64,000 nucleotides of DNA from Daedaleopsis sinensis. Its lineage: Eukaryota; Basidiomycota; Agaricomycetes; Polyporales; Polyporaceae. Location of the stretch: NCBI GenBank assembly GCA_033807695.1, contig CM066302.1:2232001-2296000 (forward strand), read 5' to 3'. This document shows, one piece after another, positions 53,551 through 62,986 of the stretch (positions are counted from its first letter, which is position 1; every line of letters begins with the position of its first letter). The translations under genes and the position numbers were made by a program. The notes under the pieces are model-generated. The model was not told where the DNA came from. It did no database searches and saw only the letters and a list, made by a program, of their open reading frames with translations.

Positions 53551-54908
53551 TCACGCACCATCGTCGCTTGCTACCGGTGGCACTCCTTCGACATTTGACC
53601 CTTCACCTCTAATCCGATCGACTGTGGGATTGGGAACAGCGTACTGATGCAGGATCCTGAGGCCATTGGCGTCAATCCCTCAGAGGTTACCTGTGTACAA
53701 CGAGGAACACACCGAACAAGTGAGTTGTATCCTTTGATGAACTCAAGCGGATTTGGGATATCTTCTTGCGAAAACTGGGAGCCGATGTCGAGCCATGCGT
53801 CGACTACGGGGAGCATATAGTCTTTGCTGTCTGGTGCTCTCTGCCAGTCTGACGGACGGCGAACATTGGGGGTTGAGGAGCCTGAGCATGACAGCTTCTC
53901 GGAATCCCACTCCGAGTATGAGAACGAGGATCCTGTGTCACAATCGGTGTTGTCATTCCAGTCTCCTGAACTGTATATGAAATTGAGCAGTCTAGCAGCG
54001 AAGGAGGAATCAGAGGATTCGTATACGTACCTGCTTTCCTTGCCGTCGACTTCATGCTCATCATACGCTCGCTTGACATCTTCCTTGATTTCTGTTTTTG
54101 TCGGAACGCAGTGTGACTTAACGTCACAAGCGACCTCGAGGCGCGATCCTTCACTCATGGTGGCGCGCCTGCTTTCGTCAGGCTGCAGTCCATCGTGGCT
54201 TTGCCGTGCCTCGTTGTTCTGGTGCAATACATCACTTTCAGAACGCAATGCGACACTTCCCGACCTGGTTCGGGTAATCACCTCCCGGTGCTCAAGCATC
54301 CATGGCTGCTTCGTCTGTGCAGCCATCATAGTCTGGAAGCTTCTGTTAAGGTCCTCGCAAAGGAATGCGTCCAACTCCGAATGTGCCTTCCCAGCCAGTG
54401 ACCTGACGAGCTCGGATCCGCACTCCGTGCGGTCCCTCGTCTTGACCCGCGCCTTGAGCTCCATGTCTCGCCCGCTCCAATGGTAGCAATTCGCGGAAGG
54501 GAAAGGTACATTCGGGTGGATCGGAGGACGGCCCAATGGATGTTCGGTGCACGGAAAGATCGGGATGGACATATGGGGGGTCACGCATTGCGCTGGATCG
54601 GCTGGGCGGAGCCCCGGGCCCACGAGGTAGATTTTGAATGTGCCATACTGTTCAGCTCCGACTGGAAGTCGCGATAGCTGTAGGTACGTCGCTTCCATAA
54701 GTACATCTATTGTGTGGCACAACAGGTTACGGATTCCAATTGACTGCATGCTCACCGTGCAGAGATACGCGATACACTTGGTGGTCTTGATTTCCCTGAC
54801 TTCTTCATGTGCTCTTGGATCGTCAATGCCTCGAAGAGACTCTTCGACGTTGAGCTGTACCACGGCGTAAGTACGAGGAAGGGGGATGTGGTTGTCGCGG
54901 GATCCCAT
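53551..54908 (-). CDS. unrecognised family protein, member A
   Basis: Member of a family repeated in this window (B at 58624, C at 61800, relic D at 57630); function unknown. The start at 54908 (MGSRDNHIPLPRTYAVVQLN) is aligned with B and C. A 90-nt intron after TKCIAYLCT sits where B and C have theirs. The middle block TFKIYLVGPGLRPADPAQCV, then IPIFPCTEHPLGRPPIHPNV and ANCYHWSGRDMELKARVK, is shared. Member A then has an extra acidic/Ser-rich segment of about 180 residues, before the second shared block SKDYMLPVVDAWLDIGSQFS and QEDIPNPLEFI. A second intron after NSLVR, in the conserved position, leads to a short exon ILHQYAVPNPTVDRI with stop at 53551. One conserved Cys (MC in B and C) is Ser here. 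No signal peptide or membrane helix was seen. It lies 227 bp from the terpene synthase, same strand. Confidence 0.7.
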
Positions 54909-55134
54909 GCTGGTTGGCTGTGTGGTCGATGCAAAGAGAGAGCTGACTTTACGCGTACATATAGGGCTGAACACGAAGGCGCCAATTCGAACCGATAGGA
55001 CAAAGGCTTTGTGCCCATCGCCGCCGAGTTAATAACGTCGAAATCTCGGTGGGTTGGTATCTCGTTATGATTAGGTAGTAGTATAATCGACTGAAGTATA
55101 TCTCTTTCCAAGAATGTGACAAGAGGCGCCATCA

Positions 55135-56466
55135 TCACGTCCGACGAGCTACACGCGAATAGCGACGGCCGTCGCAACGGAGACTAACGGCGGCCACTTT
55201 CTGGACTGTGGGCAACAGTTCCACCACCCTCTCCTCCTGCACACGCAGCCCGTCTCTTCCAAAGTATCTACCGCTCTCGAAGTTCCAGCAGTCGTGGCCC
55301 CGCGGCCAGTTCATGATGTGGTCGACGTACGCGGCGAGCTTGTCGCTCATCTTGCCCGAATCGTCCGATGACGGCTCGAGCGCCTGCCTCCACGCTGCGA
55401 GGGCGTGGTCGACCCGCGCCTTGTGCTGGTCTGCCACCCATTGCACGGCGCCATCCAGATCGAGACCGTATTCGTGCATCGCGACGGTGATCACGTTGTG
55501 CTGGTCGTCGCCCGCCGCCTGCTCCTTTTTGTACGAAGACAGGTCCTGTTGTGCGACATCCGGTGAGTATGGTCGATTACAAGTACCTAGGCTACGGAAC
55601 CTCCACTCACGTTATCCATCAGGATGATGTCGGTGATGTCTGCGTGCAGCGACCGGACGATGGGGTGGTCCCATGCCTCAGGGGGGAGATCAAGCGCCAG
55701 CGCCGACAGGGCAAAGAACGGCTCGACAGCGACAGTCAGCCTGCGCAGCGCCAAGTGCTCCTCGACGGTACGCAAACGACCTTCGTCTCTGTCCCTAGCT
55801 TGCTCTACAACGGACGTCGTGAAACGATCCCATGCCTCCTCGAACCGTGCCCGAGAGGTCTCAGTGCCGTACTGGATCGCATGCATCGAGAACCTGTGCG
55901 TGCTTTTGAGTATGGCGGTGTGACGACCGAGCGGCTGGGGACTCGGCCGACTCACTGTCTCGTGATCTCCCCAACGACCGACTCGCCCGGAGACCGTGCG
56001 TTGAACGGGTTCCGGAGCGCGTCCATGCTGATGTCGGCCAGCTTCCGTGCGTCGCCCTCGCAGAGACGGTCTGTGTACTCGTCAACGACGAAGACTAGGT
56101 TCATGAGGTCACACGCTGCGCGTAGGTGCCCTTCGAGCGCATCACGTCAGCGGTCGGATCGTGCCGCATAATAGTGCTTGCCCCACCTTTGTCTACACTC
56201 GGGAATGACAGGGCAATGAGTAGTCCTGTTGTCCGTGCGCGGGAGCACAAGTCAGCCGCCGGATGGCCTTCGCGATGTAGCCACGCTAGAGAACTCGTAC
56301 CGGGTTTGATTTGGTCAAAGGCCCTTTGGGCCTTTGGACCGAAGGCATGAAAGCCTCGTAGCCATCTTGCGGAAGCCGGTGCGACCTCGTCATAGAACGG
56401 CGAAACACGGCGAGACAATGGCCAGCTGGCCATGGTCGCTGGGAGGTGGAGAAGCTGTCTTGACAT
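55135..56466 (-). CDS. sesquiterpene synthase (basidiomycete class I type)
   Basis: Class I terpene cyclase expected to ionise farnesyl diphosphate in the cytosol. The start at 56466 (MSRQLLHLPATMASWPLSRR) is followed by SPFYDEVAPASARWLRGFHA and FGPKAQRAFD, typical of Agaricomycete synthases. Introns join KP|GLLIALSFPSVDK|ACDLMNLVFVVDEYTD. The metal-binding motif is DEYTD (near 56075-56090), a variant of DDxxD. The second motif N|DLSSYKKE (NSE/DTE type) has its Asn on one side of an intron near 55610-55545. GDDQHNVITVAMHE follows. The C-terminal end has WNFESGRYFG, the expected Arg-Tyr pair. The length of about 340 residues is normal, and all catalytic motifs are intact. The stop is at 55135. 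No modifying enzymes flank it directly; its neighbours are members A and D of the unknown family. The product cannot be predicted. Confidence 0.92.
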
Positions 56467-57629
56467 GTCGTAGCGGAATTGCACCGAGGTAATGAGGTGT
56501 AGCGGATATGTGCACTGAGGTAATGAGGACTTGGACCTGCCCAATCCTCACAGTATAAGTATCCTTTTAGGGATCAATTGATGCTTGTCGACGCCAGGTC
56601 TGGAGATATACGGTTAAGATTCCGCCTGTGTTGGCGTCAGCCTGTGCTGATGTATTGCATGTTGCTTCCCTAGGTCTGTGGTCTACCGTCGCCGGATATA
56701 TCGACCCCCTACAAACCCCGGTCAGTCCCTGAGCCTCGATGGCATATGTATTGTCGCCCATTTCCCCGCCCTTTTTTCGATGACGGAGGCCATGTAGGGT
56801 ATTGGCGCTATGAGCCTCTCATGTCATCGGGACTACGAGTCGAAAGAGTGACCGATCGGCCTAGTGGAGCACACGCAAATTAGACAATAGAGCAACGTGA
56901 GTGAGTCTGTGCCAGCTAGTCACCGTGCCGAGTGTTTCGCCGATGTAGGGTCATCGCTCGGACCGTGGATGTTGCGGTGCGTTCATTGAAGTGTCTCCTT
57001 ACGACAGTGGCCAGACCGACCGCCACGCGTTATCGCTGGCTGCGGAGAATGTTTCCCGCATTCCTGTTGTCCGATTCGGATTACTATGCATGGTGAAGTC
57101 TCTCATTGGTCGGACACTCTGCTGCTTCACTCACGTGGCTCGACAGTATGATCCCTCTCCAACGTACGCCCACGACATGTTTCATCTTCGCTACATGTGA
57201 GGCTGTGGCCTCGAGAGGGATTACAGTCACTGAACCACTGCAAGAATAGAGCCCGTCCCGTACTACAAATCTCTGTAAGCTACACGGAACATAATTGTTC
57301 ACCATTCCGTACGCGATTGCACTAACTTGACTTCCGATGAATGCTCTTCGACAGCCCTCTGCTAGTGCATATCAAGCAATGATTTCGCCCTGCGCCACGC
57401 CTTTACCGGAACGCGCGGTAAGTTTGCATTCTCCGATCCGTGATCCTGACGAAAGCGCTGAAGGAGAGCTCACGCACCCTCGCCCTCTACCAGTGCACCC
57501 CCGACATGCTCCATCCTAACCGCGGCCACAGGTACTGTGTACAGGGGTAGCTTGTACTGCTCTAGGATCCTGGCGTGTCGACTAGATCAAGGTTTCCCCC
57601 AGACTTCGTACCGGACATACCGAACCAGC

Positions 57630-57850
57630 GCGTTCTGGCTGTCAACGAGCTCTCGCGGGATCAGGCATGTCCTTCTGGGAGAACTGGGACCCGATGTCTA
57701 ACCCATGTGGGGACGACAGGAAGAAGGTAATCCATCGAGGCCGAAGATGTTCACCTCTTCCATGAAATCGTAGATCGCCGACAGGGAGCGCGGACGCTGG
57801 GCTGTGGCAAGCGTTTCGCGGGAGGTCTCTCGCATAATGCATTGGACCCC
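57630..57850 (-). pseudogene. frameshifted relic of the unknown family (D)
   Basis: Minus-strand blocks match the C-terminal part of member A in successive frames: MDYLLPVVPTWV (A has DYMLPVVDAWLD), then LDIGSQFSQKDMPDP (A has LDIGSQFSQEDIPNP), then RELVDSQNALVRYV (A has EFIKGYNSLVRCV). At least two frame changes separate them. An upstream stretch QCIMRETSRETLATAQRPRS has no match in A. No intact open frame covers the domain, so it is a dead copy closest to A. Confidence 0.7.
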
Positions 57851-58434
57851 CCGACGCTCTCGCTGAGCACTTTGGTTATAGATATGGCTCTGATCTCTTG
57901 GTAAAATTCATTATCAGTATTCCGCACCATGTCTCATCGCTCACAAAGATGTCACAGCCGCGCTTCTGAGCACCGTCCTCCGGCACTCACCACACGGGCG
58001 AGTCTGTGACGTTCACAAAAGCTTGAGAACGTCCCTCGAGCTTGCACGAGATACTAGCAACTTAAGGGGTGGTAAGTAAATACATGGCGGCGACGCGAAT
58101 AGACATTTTGCAATTGGAAGAATACGCAGACTCGGGAAGTCAATATGTAGCCCTCACAATAAACAACTGACAGCTCGGGTTGCTAAGAGTCATAATCTTA
58201 TTAAGTCTCATAACGTGGCGGAGCGGTAGAAGAGAGAGTGAGTGCACCTGATATCGATGGTAGTACATACTTGCTAACCAGTGGCACACTTACGCGTCCT
58301 GAACGGAGCGCTGGTGACAACAAAGCCCAACCATCATCATGCATGGTGTCCGACTCAGTCTCGGGCCCGGGTGGTAGCTCACAGCGTTCATTATCTATCA
58401 ACAGCCATTGTTCAAGGAATTAGTGCTACAAAGG

Positions 58435-58442
58435 TATAAAAA
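58435..58442 (+). promoter_or_regulatory. TATA box upstream of member B
   Basis: TATAAAAA at 58435-58442, with a second TATAAA at 58456-58461. They are about 165-190 bp before the ATG at 58624, so the 5' UTR would be about 130-160 nt. Confidence 0.5.
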
Positions 58443-58623
58443 GCGACCAAGGGCATATAAATGCTGTCGTTCTCGAATTCGACTCTGAAACCCACTTCTT
58501 GGACCACTTCGGCGACGACCTCGAGTTTTCTCTTCGAAACCAGAAACCCGATATCCTGTAAGCCCTGTATCTGAGCCACGCATCTTAGTATACTAAACAA
58601 CCATCTTACAGCCTGTCATCAAT

Positions 58624-59640
58624 ATGCTGTGCTTTCCGCCTCCTGGCTTTTACGGGGTGGCTCAGATTGACATCGAGAGCACATTCCTTGGTTTGCATCC
58701 CGACGAGGAAGCCTTAGCTGCAGCGCGGGCTCTTCAGCCCAAGCGGTATCTTGTATATCTTCTCAACGTGAGTCAACACGCGCTATATAGGTGTACGTCC
58801 TTGCTCTTATAACTAAGTCGGTTTGCTAGTTCCATCAACTTCCTTTCCCTCAACACCGAGACTTCAAGTACTCTGTCTACCTGGTCGGCGCCGGGCTACG
58901 CCCTGACAACGAAGCAAGGTGCATCACAGCCGATATGTGCGCACCTATATTCCCAAACACCGTCCATCCGACAGGACGTTCGCCCGTGCATGCAACGCCC
59001 CAGTTCCCATTCAGCGACTGTTTTCACTGGTTTGGTGGGGATACCGAGCTCGAGGTCCGAGTCAAGAACGGCGTATATGATCCCCCACCAGGGAAAACAT
59101 ATCACGAACTTTCTTCCGAGGAACATGCCCATCTTGAGTGTTACTACCAGGACGACAACAGCCGTGTTCGTGCATTGCGCGCAAAGCGGAAGCGAAATAC
59201 CGCTGAGAGCTTCCTCGTCACAGACGGGAGTGCCGTCGGACAGCGAGCCTCCATCGATTATCAGGCCAGCGGACTTGTCACTGATGTCTTTGGCCTCAAC
59301 TTCGACGCTAACCGGGACTTGATACCTGTCGTCGATCTGTGGCTCGATCTTCCGGCGTACATGGAACAGAACGACATAGCAAATCCGATGGAATTTGTTG
59401 CTGAATGCAAGGCTCTCTCAGGGTGCGTACAAGTATCAGATTTTCGGAATCAATCACCACTGACTATTCTTTAGAATCATTGAAGACCTCAAGCGGCGAC
59501 AGTCGTTAGCACAGCAGTCCGGAGCTGTGGCCAGTAGAAGTATCGACCCGAAGTCCACGGGCTGCGAAGATGAGTCTGTAGAAGACAAAGGTGCGTACCA
59601 AGACTCGAATCCAGACCCGGTGACTTCCTTCAGACATTGA
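58624..59640 (+). CDS. unrecognised family protein, member B
   Basis: Function unknown; compact member of the A/B/C family. It starts MLCFPPPGFYGVAQIDIEST and LGLHPDEEALAAARALQ. The first intron (58768-58829) follows YLVYLLN, as in A and C. It continues FHQLPFPQHRDFKYSVYLVG, GLRPDNEARCITADMCAPIF, then HPTGRSPVHATPQFPFSDCF and HWFGGDTELEVRVKNGVYD. An acidic/basic linker leads to DVFGLNFDANRDLIPVVDLW and QNDIANPMEFVAECKALSG. A second intron (about 59423-59474) follows, and the last exon begins IIEDLKRRQSLAQQSGAVAS. The reading frame ends at 59640; an alternative donor at 59591 (GTGCGT) would replace the last residues. Four Cys and three His residues are shared with C. No signal peptide or membrane helix was seen, and it is probably cytosolic. 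Confidence 0.72.
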
Positions 59641-59912
59641 TCATGGCGGTACAGCAGGCTATGGTACATCACTGTTGCGAGCTGTTCGTCACGTCCTTCG
59701 TCTTGACGGATGAAGTTCACAGTGTGTTGTCTAGGACGTGCACAGAGAATGATTGTGTCTACCTATCTGTAACTCGATCGCGCGGGACTAGATATATAGC
59801 TCCTTAGATGTCGTTTATTGCATCGATAATCCGTTATCTGGAGATGACAGTCTTCACCTCCGCGAGGTCGTCATAGTGGAAAACAGAAACGATTATGACA
59901 TTGGTCAGAGTC

Positions 59913-61153
59913 TCAGACGTCATACTGGGTAAGTGTGTTTGTTTCGGTAGCCTTGCAATCCTTCTTCTTCCAGAATGAACCCTTGAACGCTAGGACCTGC
60001 AAAGATGACTTGGAGCTTTTGGGCTTTACACGCTGCAACGTATTGATGAGCGATTTGCTAGAGGCTAGGGGAGATGTTTTCAGACAGTCGAACTCGAACA
60101 CACCTTGAAGCTTGATGTTTGACTATGGATAGACGAGGGTCTTCGAGAAGTTGAGGGCGTCCAAGGAACACCGATAACGAACTCCTCGGAAAGTGGATCT
60201 AATGGCGTTGAGCTCCGGGACAAGGTCCTGTTGCTGTGGTTACTCGCCATTGTGTTAACAGTTCCACACGAGGCCTACATATATCAATGTGCTATCCATA
60301 ACATGTCGAGGTGTACAATATAGAGTAAGTGCACTCACCACCGAGCTTCGTCTGGTGCCGACATTCCGCGTGGAAAAGCGACTAGCCTTGAACCGGCACA
60401 TTCTCTAGGCTCAGGTAGATGAATAAAGCCCATAGACAGCGCACGTACCCTATACTCCGCTTCATCTCTGATGGCCAGACTCGTATCTTCGAAGCAAGAT
60501 AGAGACCATTCCGACAGCTTCGTGCGGTTGAGTCCGCTTAACCAGACCACTGTCTCCGGCGCGACCTCGTAGATAGGCAAGTCACCGATGCGATCCAGGG
60601 GAGAGTCGTCAATGGCTTGACGGTTAGGACCCTTGAAGTTAGGCTTGCCACGAGCGCGGGGCCAGAATCCCTTGATGGGCCTCGTACTGATGAAAGAATA
60701 AGCAACGGCCCATTGGTAAGGATTCTTCCACTCTGGGTGGGTGTGGATGTGGGGAGAGTCGGACTGATGGATGTTCGGTGATACAGCGACCAAGAATCTC
60801 TGATACAGGCGAGGTAGCTGCTCGTATGGTTTCTGATCCAGCGTCCCCATGAGGTAAATGCTAAAGTCGTTGTGCGAGGAAACGGGAGATGCAAGGATGC
60901 ATGGCCGGTTCTTGCCGATGAGAGAGCCTGGCTTGTTGATATTCTCCAATGCGCAGTGACAGCGTCCGAGTGCTTCAGGATTGTCGATGATACCAGGGCT
61001 CTCCCTAAGAATATACTCCATGGGGGTGGAGAGGCTCTCGAAGATGGTGCAGACGTGACCCATAGTATACTGAGGAGGCGGAGCGTTCGGATCGCGATCG
61101 AGTGAAGGCGGGGTACAAGGATGAGCGCAATTGGTGCAGGTCAAGGCAGGCAT
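59913..61153 (-). CDS. hypothetical protein E with possibly decayed 3' end
   Basis: I do not recognise this gene. The preferred start is 61153 (MPALTCTNCAHPC, a CxxC-type opening); an in-frame ATG at 61243 would add 30 residues. The first exon runs to about 60337 and contains GRCHCALENINKPG, SLIGKNRPCILASPVSSHND, FSIYLMGTLDQKPYEQLPRL, then SPNIHQSDSPHIHTHPEWKN and PYQWAVAYSF. A GTGAGT donor follows. Downstream, QQQDLVPELNAIRSTFRGVR, a TAG at 60125-60123, then SNIKLQGVFEFDCLKTSP and SFWKKKDCKATETNTLTQYD look like further coding sequence. The splice phase does not fit, and the TAG is in frame unless it is a 3' splice site. The spacing of SIYL-G, PN, P-H-x-T/H-P-E and W loosely recalls the A/B/C block. 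The coding call for the first exon is fair; the 3' structure is uncertain. Confidence 0.5.
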
Positions 61154-61799
61154 GATCGAGTGGGTCACAGTAGGAGGAGAGGAGTTAGTTTTACGCACAA
61201 TAGGTGAATCTTTTAGTCCTAAAAGCTCACCGCGAGCCTCCATTCATGGACCGCGGTGAGCTAGTCCAGTGGCATCAAAGCATGAGTTGCCATATGGCCG
61301 GTCTCCAGGAGGACACACAAAGCGGCTGTAGCCACAACTTACGAATACTTAAGTGATGAAAAGGATAACGTACTCCAATTTCAGGAAAAGACTATGGCTG
61401 CAGACGTCCTTGATTCGGTGCTGTCCTCTCAGTCAAACTGGGGATAGATTATACCAGGCTTGCTCACGAGGGGGCGTAGGGTGTTGTAGATCGTAGTACA
61501 CCGTGAACCGGGGTCCGGGGAGGGTGCCTCTGTGACTCGAACTCCGCCGGGGGATCCCGGGCCCGGGCCGTGCATACTATATCCTCGGCTCGTGCACAAT
61601 CATGGAAAGCTGTCTTTGTGACAGTACTGACTGCCGGCGCTTTGGTAAGTTGCTTTGTCCCTTTGAAGAATACGTCAGACACTATCTCGGCTGTGCTCAC
61701 GGGTACGTACTATATAAGTACATACTTCCAGCAGGCATGCGCTATCATCTCACTCGCACTTCCTCGACGGTACTGCTTCAAACTCGCACACTCGTCATA
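61154..61799. promoter_or_regulatory. divergent intergenic region of E and member C
   Basis: About 650 bp between the E and C starts. It contains TATATAAG at 61711-61718, about 82 bp before the member C ATG, a good core-promoter position. A GC-rich patch (GATCCCGGGCCCGGGCC, near 61551-61567) lies upstream. No gene was seen. Confidence 0.5.
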
Positions 61800-62771
61800 A
61801 TGCTTTTCTTTCCCCTTCCAGGTACTTATGCCGTAGCTCAGATTGATATCGAGAGCTCGCTTGCTGGTTTGGATCCCGACGCTGAGGCCCTCAATGCCGC
61901 TCGGGCTCTACAATGCAAGCGCTATATCATCTATCTGCAGAATGTATGTGGACCATTCTCGTTGCGAACAAAGTTCTGCTCCTGATATATGCTCTGGTTA
62001 GGTCCTACAACTTCCGTTCCCTCATAACCCTGACTACAAGTATTCAATCTACCTGGTGGGACCCGGGCTCCGTCCGGAAAACCTGTCGCAGTGCATCACT
62101 GCCGACATGTGTGCTCCCATATTCCCGAACGTGGAACATCCATCCAATCGCAAGCCGGTTCACTCAACTCCGGAGTTCCCTTTCAGTAACTGCTGCCACT
62201 GGTTTGGAGACGACACTGCACTCAGCCTTCGGATCAAGAAGGGCATATACGACTGTCCTGACGGGAAGACATACTTCGAGCTATCTCCTGAGGAGTACGT
62301 GGCCATGGAGTATCGTCATGTAGATGACAACCATAGGATCGGCGCTATGCTCGCCCAGTGCGAGCAAAGTACCCTTCAGGACGACTCGGACTCGGAATCC
62401 GACTTGGAGGATGAATGTAACGAGTCGATGCCGGACATCTTCGGACTGGATTACGATAGCCGGCGTATCCTCATTCCCGTCGTTCATACCTGGCTTGACC
62501 TTCGAGAGCAGATCAAACAAGAGGACATCCCGAACCCTCTGGAGCTGGTTCAGGAGTGCAACGCTTTCGCTCAGTACGTTGTCTTCCCATACGATGTTAT
62601 GTTGACTTCTCTAACCACAAGTACAGGATTGTGACAGATCTCATGGCTCGGAAAGCCTTGGAACGTCAGTGTCAACAGCGCTCTGAAGAGAGTTCTCAAG
62701 AGAGCTATCGTTCGCGTAGAACATATCGTCGGAAGCTATTCGGTGTGTACTTGAGGTGCTTGATCTTATAG
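61800..62771 (+). CDS. unrecognised family protein, member C
   Basis: Function unknown; closest to member B. It starts MLFFPLPGTYAVAQIDIESS and LAGLDPDAEALNAARALQ. The first intron after YIIYLQN (GTATGT...GGTTAG) occupies the conserved site. It continues QLPFPHNPDYKYSIYLVGPG, then LRPENLSQCITADMCAPIF, HPSNRKPVHSTPEFPFSNCC and HWFGDDTALSLRIKKGIYD. An acidic Ser/Asp stretch (SDSESDLEDE) precedes DIFGLDYDSRRILIPVVHTW and QEDIPNPLELVQECNAFAQ. The second intron (about 62576-62630, GTACGT...TACAG) is also in the conserved site; the last exon begins IVTDLMARKALERQCQQ. The stop is at 62771, with an alternative ending further downstream possible. No signal peptide. All shared Cys and His positions are kept, so the copy looks functional. 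Confidence 0.72.
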
Positions 62772-62986
62772 ATCATCGTGCTAACCATTGTCGTGCTAAG
62801 GATATTGCGCGAAGCTTAGGGGCACAGTACGATCTGTTCTACGACTCAAGTAGTTATAACTTATAATTAGTACCCACGCTCTCACTTCACATTAACCACT
62901 TTCTCTCAAGTCAATACAGCCGGTGAACACACGAGGTCGATCGCGTTGCCGTAGCGGAATAAACTCCACAACCCACTTGAAGGTAA

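Larger units (their letters stand above)
56467..58623. other. intergenic, holds one gene relic
   Basis: About 2.2 kb between the divergent terpene synthase and member B. Besides relic D (57630-57850) and the member B promoter elements I see no supported gene. A plus-strand frame at 57337-57519 has no recognisable content. Confidence 0.5.

Noticed and set aside
37527..56466. A terpene biosynthetic cluster made of the sesquiterpene synthase and both P450s.
   Set aside because: The P450s are 11-19 kb away with BTB, PL8 and unknown genes between. Proximity alone does not support a cluster.
61500..61580. B-box-like GAGTTCGAGTC on the minus strand suggesting a tRNA.
   Set aside because: No pairing T stem, no D arm and no acceptor arm could be built around it.
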